Assembly: GCF_001657475.1 (NCBI RefSeq)
Contig: NZ_LXEY01000022.1
Coordinates: forward strand, 420,754-484,753
Reading direction: 5' to 3'
DNA length: 64,000 bases
Source: Enteractinococcus helveticum
GTDB lineage: Bacteria; Actinomycetota; Actinomycetes; Actinomycetales; Micrococcaceae
Part shown: positions 27,843 through 37,395 of the stretch, one piece after another
How positions within the stretch are numbered: the first letter of the stretch is position 1
Layout of the letters: every line of letters begins with the position of its first letter
Translations under genes and position numbers: made by a program
Notes under the pieces: model-generated
Told to the model about the DNA's origin: nothing
Database searches by the model: none
Seen by the model: the letters and a program-made list of their open reading frames with translations, nothing else

Positions 27843-27944
27843 AGTGATGCGATATGCGTTAGCCTGACCGTGAATCGCATCTCTAAAAGTTCCTCCGAAT
27901 ATGGGGTGACCAGCCCTTTTATTCTTTCATGCGATTCGCCACAG
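27843..27944. promoter_or_regulatory. repeated TGCGAT/ATCGCA elements between bldC-like and cpaB-like genes
   Basis: GATGCGAT and ATCGCATC (8-bp arms) form an inverted repeat near 27845-27884, and another TGCGAT occurs near 27930. Three related hexamers in ~90 bp of a divergent gap suggest binding sites for a regulator, possibly the BldC-like protein. Confidence 0.35.
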
Positions 27945-27976
27945 TAGATGACTGTAACCGCCCTTGAGGAAGACCC

Positions 27977-28615
27977 ATGAACGATAAAATCGTAGAAGCC
28001 CCACGTATCCGCACACCTGGATGGCGCGACCCGCGCTTGATCGTGGGCGTTATTCTTGTTGTCCTATCAGTCGCCGGGGTCGTAGCGCTGATGCAATCTG
28101 CAGACTCTCGGCAGGGCTACTGGGCGGCGTCGGTTGATATCGTGCCTGGAGTCAAGATGAAACCTGAAGACTTCCACGTCGTTCAAGCCAGCATGTCTGA
28201 GGCCTCGGATATGTATTGGTCGGCCGAACAGGACCTGCCTTCGGAATTTTATGTGGCCTCAACAGTCTTGCAAGGTGAGTTCCTAGCCCACCGACAAGTC
28301 AATGAAGCTGACCCAGGCGGACGACAGCAAGTGGGGATTCGAGTTTCGGAAGATATGCCGGCTTCGGTTGCAACCGGCTCACGAGCCGATGTGTGGGTTG
28401 CACTGGCGGATTCAGACGGTCGAGGCTTCGAGGAACCACACAAACTCATCACCAGTGCAGAAGTTGTGGGTATTGACGACAACACGTCCACGTTTGCTGC
28501 CGCAGACACCACCACCGTGTACTTGATGCTCTCACAAGATGCTCTACCCGGGGTTTTAGACGCTCAGGCTAATGGGGCGAAGATATCGCTGGTGCCCTCC
28601 ATTTCGGGAGATTGA
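27977..28615 (+). CDS. CpaB/RcpC-like SAF-domain protein of the Tad/Flp pilus system
   Basis: A 212-residue protein with a short basic N-terminus, one membrane helix (about 20-40) and an extracytoplasmic SAF-like domain (about 47-205), beginning YWAASVDIVPGVKMKPEDF. In Gram-negative Tad systems CpaB/RcpC links pilus assembly to the outer envelope; actinobacterial versions lack that layer and their role is inferred. GAGGAAG precedes the ATG. The CpaE-like ATPase gene follows after 7 nt. The other Tad genes start ~15.5 kb downstream. Confidence 0.75.
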   Translation: MNDKIVEAPRIRTPGWRDPRLIVGVILVVLSVAGVVALMQSADSRQGYWAASVDIVPGVKMKPEDFHVVQASMSEASDMYWSAEQDLPSEFYVASTVLQGEFLAHRQVNEADPGGRQQVGIRVSEDMPASVATGSRADVWVALADSDGRGFEEPHKLITSAEVVGIDDNTSTFAAADTTTVYLMLSQDALPGVLDAQANGAKISLVPSISGD

Positions 28616-28622
28616 TTTTGAA

Positions 28623-30212
28623 ATGGCAGTACTCAATGTTGCAACAACCATCAACCCGCGTTTTGATCATGTCACCCCGATCGAGTCCACACGCTCGGAT
28701 GTGACGATAACCCACCGATGTCATATCTTTGCCGAGCTGATGGCGGTGGCTCGTTCTGGGCTGGTGGATATTGTCCTGGTGGCCGATGATTTAGACCTGG
28801 TGACTTTGGAGACCCTACAACAACTGAACAACAGCGATGACAGAGCTCCTAAGCTGGCTGCCATTAGCGACGTCGTTGACGATCGTCAGCGATTGACTGA
28901 ACTGGGTATTCCCGTGGTCTCACCGCAATTGTCGGGTGCCGAACTCGTCGCGTGGCTAGAAAATGTTGACGATCACCGGCAGATTCCACAAACTCAGGGC
29001 GACTCGGCATTGAGCCCGGCAGATCTGCAAGTCCTTGCAGAACTCGATCCCGATGCCACGCCCTTGCGGCGTCGCGGTCGCCGAGCAAGACCATATGACC
29101 CGACCAAGGATCTACCCGAGAACTCACGTGCTTCTGCTATAACTGCCGATGCCGGCGTGGGGCAGGATGATTTTGAGATGGACGTCCTCAATAATGGGGG
29201 CGCACCCAGTGAAAGCGCCAGCCTGGATGACGTCGACTTTGGATCAGCCCAGCGTGCTGAGGATTTCCCGGCTGTTGACGTTGGCGAAGTTGAAACGCCA
29301 ACTGGGCCAGCAGGTAACAATCGCGGCCAGATCGCTGCCGTCTGGGGACCGATAGGTTCGCCCGGCGTGACAACTATCGCGGTAAATTTAGCGGTGGAAG
29401 CGGCACTGGTGGGGCATCGTACGCTGCTGATTGACGCAGATACCTATGGGGCTGCGGTCTCGGTGCATCTGGGACTATTAGAAGACACAGCAGCCATTGC
29501 CCAGGCCTGCCGTGCGGCCGAACATCGTGGTCTGGATACCGCAAATTTAGCGCGCTTTACACAGCGGGTCACCGTTCAAGGAGCCGCAGTAGATGTGCTC
29601 ACCGGGTTGACGCGTCCAGAACGTTGGCCACAAGTGCGTGCGGCGGCGTGGGCACACGTCTTGGATGTCGCACGTGAGGGCTGGGATGTCATTATTGTCG
29701 ACTGTGGATTCGGCCTTGAAGAAGACGAGGAACTCAGTTTTGACATTCCTGCACCGCAGCGCAACGCCACCACCATCACCGCTGTGAGAAATGCCGATAC
29801 CGTGATAGCAGTTGGCACCGGCGACCCGGTTGGGTTTGTCAGGTTCATGAAAGACCTAGACCACCTGATCGAAACAACCGACAGCGACATCGTGCCAATC
29901 GTCAATAAGGTCACCCCTATGACAACAGGTCTGACTCCGAAACGGCAACTGCGTAGCGTTTGGGAACGTTTCGGGCCGAAAGTGGGCTTGGAACAATTTA
30001 TCGGGTGGGCCCCGGAAGTTGCCGCTGGGGCGTTACTGTCTGGCAAAGCCCTGGCAGAAAGTGCTCCGAAGGCTGAGGTCCGGCTGGCGATCCAACGACT
30101 CATGCAGGCATGTGTGCCCAACGCGGCAACTGCCGCGAACGACTCCTCGCCGAAGCCGAAAGCCTTGTCAACACCGCGGGCCAAACTGTTGAAATTCACC
30201 AAGAACTCTTAA
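28623..30212 (+). CDS. CpaE-like (TadZ/ParA-type) ATPase
   Basis: A 529-residue protein. I place the start at ATG 28623 (protein begins MAVLNVATTIN); the frame is open 17 codons further upstream, but that part overlaps cpaB. Residues ~1-130 resemble a degenerate receiver domain, followed by an acidic linker. The ParA/MinD-like ATPase part begins with GPIGSPGVTTIAVNLA (about 241-256), a Walker A without the usual lysine pair, as in other actinobacterial CpaE-like proteins. The later DVIIVDCGFGLEEDEE is the Walker B region. Family members position the pilus machine. It follows cpaB in an operon. Confidence 0.78.
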   Translation: MAVLNVATTINPRFDHVTPIESTRSDVTITHRCHIFAELMAVARSGLVDIVLVADDLDLVTLETLQQLNNSDDRAPKLAAISDVVDDRQRLTELGIPVVSPQLSGAELVAWLENVDDHRQIPQTQGDSALSPADLQVLAELDPDATPLRRRGRRARPYDPTKDLPENSRASAITADAGVGQDDFEMDVLNNGGAPSESASLDDVDFGSAQRAEDFPAVDVGEVETPTGPAGNNRGQIAAVWGPIGSPGVTTIAVNLAVEAALVGHRTLLIDADTYGAAVSVHLGLLEDTAAIAQACRAAEHRGLDTANLARFTQRVTVQGAAVDVLTGLTRPERWPQVRAAAWAHVLDVAREGWDVIIVDCGFGLEEDEELSFDIPAPQRNATTITAVRNADTVIAVGTGDPVGFVRFMKDLDHLIETTDSDIVPIVNKVTPMTTGLTPKRQLRSVWERFGPKVGLEQFIGWAPEVAAGALLSGKALAESAPKAEVRLAIQRLMQACVPNAATAANDSSPKPKALSTPRAKLLKFTKNS

Positions 30213-30352
30213 CCGAACGCCTCGACAAACTTTTTGGGTGCGGTCACGAACCAGATTGTGCATCAACCCTGTTTTCAGACCTGGTCAGAAGCTAGGGTGA
30301 TGGGTGGCGGCAATGGCGCCGTCACCCTGAAAGATTTTCAACAGAAAGTTGC

Positions 30353-33300
30353 ATGATGCCCGCGAACGAACCGTTGTGGACAGCGCCGTCCACGGATAGT
30401 CCCGTCGAAGCGACAAATAAGCTTACCCGAGCCTATTTTCGACATGTTGGCCCAGAAGATCAGCGAGTCCTCGGCGAGCAAGGTCGTGACGAGATGGTGC
30501 AATGTCACCTGGAACTTGCCGTCAAAGCCGCCGGCAAACCAAAAATTGCCATCCGGCACTATCCGCGGCACGCCGTAGTTCAGGTTGTCCACCCAGACAT
30601 CCGGTTCTTGGTCGACTCGGTATCAGCCGAACTCAATAAGATGGACGTGCCCATCTCGGTGGTCGTCCACCCCATCGTGGTCGCCCAACACGCAGACGAC
30701 GACGGCCAACTCACCGATATTTTTGAACTCCCCGCGCACCCGCCCAGGATCTCAGGCGACCGGGTCATGCCGCTGGAACAAATTCCGCCATCTCCCGAGG
30801 GCTACCACGCGGAACTGCAATCCTGGATTTCCATCCAAACCGGTATACCGTTGCAACCAGAACAAGCCGAACTTCTGGTGGCGGCCATCGAGGCGTCGCT
30901 GTCCGATGTGCGTGCCGCAAACACTGATTACGAAGAACTGAAACACGCTGCGACCAATACCGCCCAGGCGCTGCGAACCGAGGGCCCGGATTGGGCCCAA
31001 GATATCGAACCGGCTGCCCGTCTGTTGGAGTGGATGCGCGATGATAATTTCGTGTTCCTGGGCTATCGCGAATACGAGCTGGCCACCAATGAGCATGGGC
31101 AACAGTACCTGGCCGCCAATATGGAAACCGGACTGGGCATCATGCGGGACCAAACATCAACCGCACAGCCGCTGACCGCACTGGGGCAGCAACAAATTGA
31201 TAAGCCCCAGCCGCTGATCATCACCAAAACCAACTCGCGTTCACGGGTGTATCGCAACGCCTACATGGATTTTATCGGCGCCAAAAAATATAACGACGAC
31301 GGCGAGGCCATCGGGGAACGCCGATTCATTGGACTGTGGCGTCCCACATTGACCTCGGTTCCGATCGACCAGGTGCCCTATGCCCACGAACTTGCCGACC
31401 AGGTCCGCGCGGAAGCAGGATTCGACCCGCAATCACACTCGGGCGCCGCGCTGAATCATGAGCTCGAGCGGTATCCGCGCGACGAAATGATGCAAATGAG
31501 CCCCAAAGAGTTACTCGACACGATGCTGGGCATCTTGTCCTTGGGCCAACGTCGCAAAACCCGGCTGTTTTTGAGACCAGATATCTATGGCCGATTCATG
31601 ACAGCCATGGTGTATCTGCCGCGCGATCGGTACAACACATCGGTGCGGTTGCGGATCCAAGAGGTTCTGGTGGATCACCTCAACGCGACCTCGCTGGACT
31701 TCAACGTCTACCTCGATGAATCGGTGCTGGCCCGATTGTTCTACCGCATCCAATTACCCAAAGATTGGGACGGCTATGACCAGGTTGACCACGACCTGAT
31801 CGAAGAAGACCTCGTGATGGCCGTACGGTCCTGGAAAGAAGGTGTGGACATCCAGGCTGTCGCCGTCTTTGGCGAAAACTCCGGAGTCGAAGCCGCTCAG
31901 GTCTGGGATGAGGCATTCCCGCCGAACTACCGGGTGCGCTTTGAAATCGATGACGCGATGGAAGATATTTCGCGTTTCACCGCTCTGGAAGAGGACCGGC
32001 CCGCCATTTATCTGGTGCCAGGGGAGGTGGGGGCGCGCATGAAAATTTATTCGGTCCAGCCCATCACCTTGACCACGCTGATGCCGATCCTGGGGGAGCT
32101 GGGGGTGCAAGTCACCGATGAGTACCCGTTCCGTATTTCACCGCGCAATAGAGACGACTATTATCTCTACGACGTCGGGCTACTTGCCGGCGAGGACGTG
32201 AACCTCTCCAGCGTGGCACAGCTCCTGGAGGATACGGTTGCCTCGGCTATCGCCGGGCATATTGACGCCGATGCCTTCAACAAACTGGTGCTTCACCAGG
32301 GTATTTCCCCCGAAATGGTGGCAGTACTGCGTGCCTACGGACACTATCTGCGGCAATTGCAGTTACCCAACTCGCTGCAATTCATGGCCGAGGTGCTGTT
32401 GGCCAATCCAGGAGTCACCGCCGGATTAGTGGAATACTTCCACACGCGCTTTGCCCCGGATCTAGCCGGTGTTGGTGACGAACTCGACGGGGTGGCCTCG
32501 CAGGCACGAGCCACCCAGCTCGATGACATCGTGGCCAAGCTGCACGAACGCTTCGACAAAATCCCAACCTTAGACGCCGACCGGTTGCTTCGCCACTATC
32601 TGACGGTCATGCAAGCCACGGATAGAACGAATGCTTATACCGGCCACGGGTGGCTCAGCTTTAAGATCGCACCACAACGGATCCCATTTGCGCCACATCC
32701 GCAACCGTTGCATGAAATCTGGGTGCACTCACCACAGGTCTCCGGCGTGCATTTCCGGTTCGGGGCGATTGCTCGCGGTGGGCTGCGGTGGTCGGACCGT
32801 CGAGAAGACTTCCGCACCGAAGTGCTGTCCCTGGTACAAACCCAACAAACCAAGAACGCCGTCATTGTGCCCCAGGGCGCCAAGGGAGGCTTCTATGCGC
32901 ACCGTCTGCCAGATCCCACGGTCGATCGAGAAGCCTGGCTTGAAGCCGGTCGCGCAGCCTATCGAACCTTCATGCGCGGCATGCTGGACATCACCGATAA
33001 CCAGCGCACCATCGAAGGACAACGCGTGACCTGGACTCGTGACAATATTATTCGCCACGATGGCACGGATACCTACCTGGTCGTAGCGGCAGATAAGGGG
33101 ACCGCCGGTTTTTCGGATACCGCAAACGAAATCGCCGCCGAATACGGCCATTGGCTCGGTGATGCCTTCGCCTCCGGTGGGTCGGTGGGCTACGACCACA
33201 AAGGCATGGGCATTACCGCTCGCGGTGCGTGGGAGTCAGTGAAATCGCATTTCGGCACACTGGGCATAGATGTGACAGCCGAACCGTTCACGGTCGTGGG

Positions 33301-35212
33301 CATCGGCGATATGTCTGGTGATGTGTTCGGCAACGGTATGCGCCGATCTCGTCACACCAAACTGATCGCTGCCTTCAACCACCTGCACATCTTTATTGAC
33401 CCCAATCCAGATCCAGAAGTTTCCTTCGAAGAACGCGAACGCCTCTACCATTTGCCTCGCTCGTCGTGGAGTGACTACAACCCGGAGCTGATTTCTGCAG
33501 GTGGCGGTGTCTTTGACCGTACCGCTCGCTCGGTGGAAATCACCGAGCCGATGCGCAAGGTCTTTGCTATCGATCAGGCCATCACGGAAATGACGCCGAA
33601 CGAACTGCTCAAGGTAATTCTGCAAGCCCCGGTGGATTTGATCTATAACGGCGGTATCGGAACCTACATCAAATCATCAGAAGAAACTCACGACCAGGTC
33701 GGAGACCGTGCCAACGACCAGATTCGGGTCAACGGTTCCCAGGTGCGTGCTCGCGTGGTTGGTGAAGGCGGAAACCTTGGTGCTACCCAGGCCGGACGTG
33801 TTGAAGCAGCCCTCAACGGGGTGTTAATCAACATGGACGCGATCGACAACTCAGGTGGTGTCGACGCCTCGGACCATGAAGTCAATATCAAGATCTTGAT
33901 CGATACGATGCTTGAAGAAGATCTCATCGCCCCTGAGGAACGCACCGAGCTATTGCTGTCGATGACCGACGAGGTGGCAGAGCTGGTTCTGAAAACCAAC
34001 GTGTCCCAGAATGCGTTATTACGTCTGGAAGAAGGACTCGACGCGGAATGGACCCCGACGCTGATCCGCCACACCGCGTGGCTGGAAGAACACGCCGGGC
34101 TGGATCGAGAACAAGAGGCTATCCCTTCCGAAGAGGAACTTCGCCAGCGCATGGAACAAGGTAAGGGGTTCGTCACTCCTGAGCTAGCGATCCTTGCCTC
34201 ATATACCAAGATTCAGATGATGCACGACCTGCTGGAATCTGAAATGGTCGACGATGAATGGTTCAACGACTGGCTCTATGCGTATTTTCCAAAAACCTTG
34301 CAGCAACGAGCTGGTCGAACGGTCTTGAATCACCCGTTAGCCAGGGAGATTATTGCGATGTCGGTTGCAAATCATGTGGTCGACACCGGGGGTATCACCA
34401 CCGTATTCCGTGCCCAAGAAGAAACCGGAGCCGACGTTCACACCGTTGTCGAATCGTTTTTGGCGGGCCAGTGGATCTATGAGATCAATGAGTACCGTGA
34501 AGAACTCCATGCGTTGCCACGAAGCGTCGATCCGGATGTTCGATGGGAGATTGGATTCCGGCTGCGTCGTCTCACAGATCGAATTACCCGGTGGATTATC
34601 CACCACCAGCGTGCCGATCTGACCATGCAACAACGTATCTCGGCCTACCTGGAACCGGTGACCGAATTGATTCCAGAAATTTCTGGAGCATTCGTGGGGG
34701 ATACCAACCGCAGGTTTGAATCCGATCGTGATCGCTTGATCGAAGCTGGCTTCGAGCCGCAGCTGGCCGTTCGCACCTCACGCATGTTCGAAGCGTATTC
34801 GCTGATGGACATCGTGGACCTGGCCGCTCGTCTCGATGAAGATCCCAAGCGTGTCATCGGAGTGTTTTTTGCCCTGCATGATGTATTCAACGTCAGCTAC
34901 CTGCTGGATCTCATCAGTGGCCTGTCTCGGGAAACCCGGTGGGACTCATTGTCCAGAGTGTCGATGCGTGAGGAACTTTACTCCTGGCTTACCGAACTTA
35001 CTGGTGAAGTCTTGACGACCGAGGGCATCGAAGAGCGTTCGCCAGCCGAAGCACTGGCCCACTGGGAATCCGACCACCTCCGGCGTGTGGCACGCGTTCG
35101 CAGTTTCCTAACCCAGGTAACAGAACAATTCGATGCCCAGACCATGCACGAAGACACGGACCTTGCCATGATGACTGTAGTCTTGCGCCGACTGCGCAGT
35201 TTGATCCTGTAA
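30353..35212 (+). CDS. gdh: large NAD-dependent glutamate dehydrogenase (GDH180 type)
   Basis: A 1619-residue enzyme, the size of the ~180-kDa bacterial NAD-GDH family (Rv2476c in M. tuberculosis), oxidising glutamate to 2-oxoglutarate and ammonia. N-terminal ACT-like regulatory regions occupy roughly 1-700. The catalytic core shows ARGGLRWSDRREDFRTEVLS (about 805-825), then VPQGAKGGFY with the catalytic lysine, GIGDMSGDVFGNGMRRS (about 983, NAD domain) and GEGGNLGATQAGR (about 1135). In actinobacteria the regulator GarA inhibits this enzyme. Start: two ATGs in tandem at 30353. The 140-nt gap upstream contains a possible weak hairpin (AGGGTGA / TCACCCT). Confidence 0.93.
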   Translation: MMPANEPLWTAPSTDSPVEATNKLTRAYFRHVGPEDQRVLGEQGRDEMVQCHLELAVKAAGKPKIAIRHYPRHAVVQVVHPDIRFLVDSVSAELNKMDVPISVVVHPIVVAQHADDDGQLTDIFELPAHPPRISGDRVMPLEQIPPSPEGYHAELQSWISIQTGIPLQPEQAELLVAAIEASLSDVRAANTDYEELKHAATNTAQALRTEGPDWAQDIEPAARLLEWMRDDNFVFLGYREYELATNEHGQQYLAANMETGLGIMRDQTSTAQPLTALGQQQIDKPQPLIITKTNSRSRVYRNAYMDFIGAKKYNDDGEAIGERRFIGLWRPTLTSVPIDQVPYAHELADQVRAEAGFDPQSHSGAALNHELERYPRDEMMQMSPKELLDTMLGILSLGQRRKTRLFLRPDIYGRFMTAMVYLPRDRYNTSVRLRIQEVLVDHLNATSLDFNVYLDESVLARLFYRIQLPKDWDGYDQVDHDLIEEDLVMAVRSWKEGVDIQAVAVFGENSGVEAAQVWDEAFPPNYRVRFEIDDAMEDISRFTALEEDRPAIYLVPGEVGARMKIYSVQPITLTTLMPILGELGVQVTDEYPFRISPRNRDDYYLYDVGLLAGEDVNLSSVAQLLEDTVASAIAGHIDADAFNKLVLHQGISPEMVAVLRAYGHYLRQLQLPNSLQFMAEVLLANPGVTAGLVEYFHTRFAPDLAGVGDELDGVASQARATQLDDIVAKLHERFDKIPTLDADRLLRHYLTVMQATDRTNAYTGHGWLSFKIAPQRIPFAPHPQPLHEIWVHSPQVSGVHFRFGAIARGGLRWSDRREDFRTEVLSLVQTQQTKNAVIVPQGAKGGFYAHRLPDPTVDREAWLEAGRAAYRTFMRGMLDITDNQRTIEGQRVTWTRDNIIRHDGTDTYLVVAADKGTAGFSDTANEIAAEYGHWLGDAFASGGSVGYDHKGMGITARGAWESVKSHFGTLGIDVTAEPFTVVGIGDMSGDVFGNGMRRSRHTKLIAAFNHLHIFIDPNPDPEVSFEERERLYHLPRSSWSDYNPELISAGGGVFDRTARSVEITEPMRKVFAIDQAITEMTPNELLKVILQAPVDLIYNGGIGTYIKSSEETHDQVGDRANDQIRVNGSQVRARVVGEGGNLGATQAGRVEAALNGVLINMDAIDNSGGVDASDHEVNIKILIDTMLEEDLIAPEERTELLLSMTDEVAELVLKTNVSQNALLRLEEGLDAEWTPTLIRHTAWLEEHAGLDREQEAIPSEEELRQRMEQGKGFVTPELAILASYTKIQMMHDLLESEMVDDEWFNDWLYAYFPKTLQQRAGRTVLNHPLAREIIAMSVANHVVDTGGITTVFRAQEETGADVHTVVESFLAGQWIYEINEYREELHALPRSVDPDVRWEIGFRLRRLTDRITRWIIHHQRADLTMQQRISAYLEPVTELIPEISGAFVGDTNRRFESDRDRLIEAGFEPQLAVRTSRMFEAYSLMDIVDLAARLDEDPKRVIGVFFALHDVFNVSYLLDLISGLSRETRWDSLSRVSMREELYSWLTELTGEVLTTEGIEERSPAEALAHWESDHLRRVARVRSFLTQVTEQFDAQTMHEDTDLAMMTVVLRRLRSLIL

Positions 35213-35232
35213 TCGCCGCACCGCTTCGCAAA

Positions 35233-35286
35233 ACCCGGGAGTCGAGACTACGCTACAAACATGCATACCTCGACTCCTGGGTCTTT
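35233..35286 (+). terminator. gdh terminator overlapping the pdtaS promoter and start codon
   Basis: Arms ACCCGGGAGTCGAG (35233-35246) and CTCGACTCCTGGGT (35269-35282) form a 14-bp stem with one G-T pair, followed by CTTTT. The 22-nt loop contains TACGCT (35249-35254), a TANNNT box, and, 6 nt further, the ATG of the kinase gene at 35261. The same bases thus look like the gdh terminator and like a leaderless promoter and start for pdtaS. Confidence 0.7.
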
Positions 35287-36739
35287 TGTTGACCAGCGGC
35301 ACGCACCACGATTAGAGCTCATTACCGCCGAATGGCAGATCGCAGCAGATCTCTCGTTCTGCGACATGGTGTTGTGGTATCCACACGACGGGTCATATAT
35401 TGCCATGGCACAGGCTCGACCCGTGACCGCCCAAACCACGCTGCCACAAGACATGACCGGAACCACGCCTCCGGCAAGTATGGGCCCGGTACTAGAGCGA
35501 GTCTTTACCAGCGGACAACCCTTCACACAAACCAGCGACGACGTGGGTGGTCCACCCGGTGTGTCTGCCTGGCCCGTGGTCGGGCAGGACGAAACCATGG
35601 CGGTGGTAACCGTCCACCAAAATCTGGTCTCACAACGTCACACCTCACGGCTGGAAGAAGTCTACCGACAATCCGCAAACGATCTATTCGTTATGATCGC
35701 CCACGGCACCTGGCCGGCGCAAGATTCCAAGGCGTCGTCGACAAGTCATGGGAATCCGCGAGTGGGGGATGGGTTGGTCCGCATCGACGCCCACGGACTG
35801 ATCACCTATGCTTCGCCGAACGCGACGTCGGCTTTTCGAAAACTCGGCATCAGAGATGCCGTCGACGGGCGTCAGCTTTCGAGACTAGTGACCAATCAAC
35901 TTGATCTCAATCTGCCCATCGACGAGGTTATGCCCACAGTTCTGTTTGGACGCCAGTCAGCCCGAGTCGATATCGAAACCCGCAATATCGTCCTGTCAGC
36001 ACGTTCGATTCCCCTGCTAGACGATCAAGGCCAACACTTCGCCGCCCTGGTGTTGCTCCGAGACATCACCGAGATTCGTCGCAGGGACGAACAACTCATC
36101 AGCAAAGACGCCACCATCCGAGAGATCCATCACCGGGTGAAGAATAATCTGCAGACCGTGGGGTCCCTGCTCCGGATGCAGTCGCGGCGAATGAAATCCG
36201 ACGACGCACGCCAGGCGCTCCTGCAGGCTATGTCGAGAGTCGATGCGATCGCCTTGGTCCACGAAACCCTGTCGCAGACCATGGAAACTACCGTTGACAT
36301 GGACGACCTCTTGAATCGTCAGTTTACGATGGCCGTTGAGATTGCAGCAGGCTCGCATCCGGTGTCGACCCGGATTGAAGGAAGCTTTGGACAGTTGCCA
36401 GGTCACCTAGCCACTCCATTGGCCCTGGTAGTCAATGAGTTAGCCACAAATGCCGTTGAACATGGCACGGGCCCGGATGGCGGGATGATCTCATTGCTGA
36501 CCAAACGGGTTCATACGCCTGGCCAGCCCCATCCGTATTTGAAAGTCGAAGTCCTTGATGAAGGTGTCGTGGATGGTCCCGAGGCGACCGCAGCGATCGG
36601 TAGCGGCTTGGGTACTCAGATTATTCGGACCCTTGTGGAATCTGATCTTCGTGGTTCGATCAGTTGGGAACGCCAGTTACCCGATAAATTCGGAGCCGCA
36701 GGTACTCGGGCCGTTGTATTGATTCCACTTGACCATTAG
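35261..36739 (+). CDS. pdtaS: PdtaS-type sensor histidine kinase
   Basis: A 492-residue soluble kinase, related to mycobacterial PdtaS (Rv3220c), which with the antitermination regulator PdtaR controls translation and nutrient or nitric-oxide responses. Order of domains: GAF-like N-terminal domain (about 5-150), PAS (about 165-275), a HisKA_2 box EIHHRVKNNLQTV with the phospho-histidine at 290/291, and an ATPase domain (about 385-490; LVVNELATNAVEHG, IGSGLGTQII). No membrane helix. It faces a whiB gene across a shared terminator, as in mycobacteria. The ATG at 35261 lies in the loop of a terminator hairpin and has a -10 box at 6 nt. Confidence 0.9.
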   Translation: MHTSTPGSFVDQRHAPRLELITAEWQIAADLSFCDMVLWYPHDGSYIAMAQARPVTAQTTLPQDMTGTTPPASMGPVLERVFTSGQPFTQTSDDVGGPPGVSAWPVVGQDETMAVVTVHQNLVSQRHTSRLEEVYRQSANDLFVMIAHGTWPAQDSKASSTSHGNPRVGDGLVRIDAHGLITYASPNATSAFRKLGIRDAVDGRQLSRLVTNQLDLNLPIDEVMPTVLFGRQSARVDIETRNIVLSARSIPLLDDQGQHFAALVLLRDITEIRRRDEQLISKDATIREIHHRVKNNLQTVGSLLRMQSRRMKSDDARQALLQAMSRVDAIALVHETLSQTMETTVDMDDLLNRQFTMAVEIAAGSHPVSTRIEGSFGQLPGHLATPLALVVNELATNAVEHGTGPDGGMISLLTKRVHTPGQPHPYLKVEVLDEGVVDGPEATAAIGSGLGTQIIRTLVESDLRGSISWERQLPDKFGAAGTRAVVLIPLDH

Positions 36740-36751
36740 ATATTTGGAAAA

Positions 36752-36792
36752 CAAAAGGTCGGTGTCACATCATGTGCAACACCGACCTTTTG
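36752..36792. terminator. two-way terminator between pdtaS and whiB
   Basis: A perfect 14-bp stem, CAAAAGGTCGGTGT with ACACCGACCTTTTG, with a further inner CACAT/ATGTG stem. A/T runs on both sides suit termination in both directions. Confidence 0.9.
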
Positions 36793-36806
36793 AAAAATAT
36801 CTGTGG

Positions 36807-37055
36807 TTATGAGGCGCGACGAGCGCGAGCCTTACGACGTTTCAGTGCACGGCGTTCGTCTTCGCTCATGCCGCCCCAGACACCAGAGTCTTGACCGCTC
36901 TCAATTGCCCATTGCAGACAGACTTCTTGAACTGGGCAGGTACGGCAGATTGCTTTCGCTTCTTCTATCTGCAGTAATGCAGGGCCAGTATTACCTACTG
37001 GAAAGAACAGTTCCGGGTCTTTGTCAAGACAGGCTGCTTTACTGCGCCAATCCAT
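36807..37055 (-). CDS. whiB1: WhiB-family iron-sulfur regulator (WhiB1-like)
   Basis: An 82-residue WhiB protein that holds a [4Fe-4S] cluster through Cys9, Cys37, Cys40 and Cys46 (AACL, ICRTCPVQEVC). The turn GVWGG is at 58-62 and a basic DNA-binding tail RRALKRRKARARR ends the protein. The cluster of WhiB1 reacts with nitric oxide and the protein binds the primary sigma factor. The short spacing between motifs and the position next to pdtaS (as Rv3219 next to Rv3220c) favour WhiB1. The ATG is preceded by GGGAGCGATTATA. A ~340-bp control region lies upstream. Confidence 0.93.
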   Translation of the reverse strand: MDWRSKAACLDKDPELFFPVGNTGPALLQIEEAKAICRTCPVQEVCLQWAIESGQDSGVWGGMSEDERRALKRRKARARRAS

Positions 37056-37395
37056 TATAATCGCTCCCTAAAAGACGCTTTGTAAGCGTGAGATAAAAGT
37101 GCCTTGTGATCGGTAATTAAAAACGCGTCAGTCTAGATGACACGTGGTGTGTCCCATAAAGACAAACAGATTACGGATCTCCATTAATATGTTATGAACA
37201 AGCTTTTCACGGAGTGTGCACCTCTTCAAGAGCTTTTCTGAGAATTCTTCGGAAAACCGCGAGTTGTTAATCACATTGAAGGTTAAATGTGGTTAGCGAT
37301 GATGCGGCGATCACATTAAGGGCGCGTAAATGAAGATACGCTGAGACGGGCATCTTTTTTGTCTTACATTCGATTTTTAGTCATGGAGTTACGAC
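37056..37395. promoter_or_regulatory. whiB / membrane-protein divergent control region with inverted repeats
   Basis: About 340 bases without a gene. TAATCACATT (37268-37277) and AATGTGGTTA (37286-37295) form an imperfect inverted repeat (9 of 10) with 8 nt between, and a third half-site ATCACATT lies at 37310-37317. The TGTG/CACA character recalls CRP-type sites, but spacing does not fit the standard one. Likely holds the whiB promoter. Confidence 0.4.

Noticed and set aside
30213..30352. Terminator in the gap between cpaE-like and gdh genes
   Set aside because: AGGGTGA/TCACCCT arms exist, but the loop is long and there is no convincing T tract.
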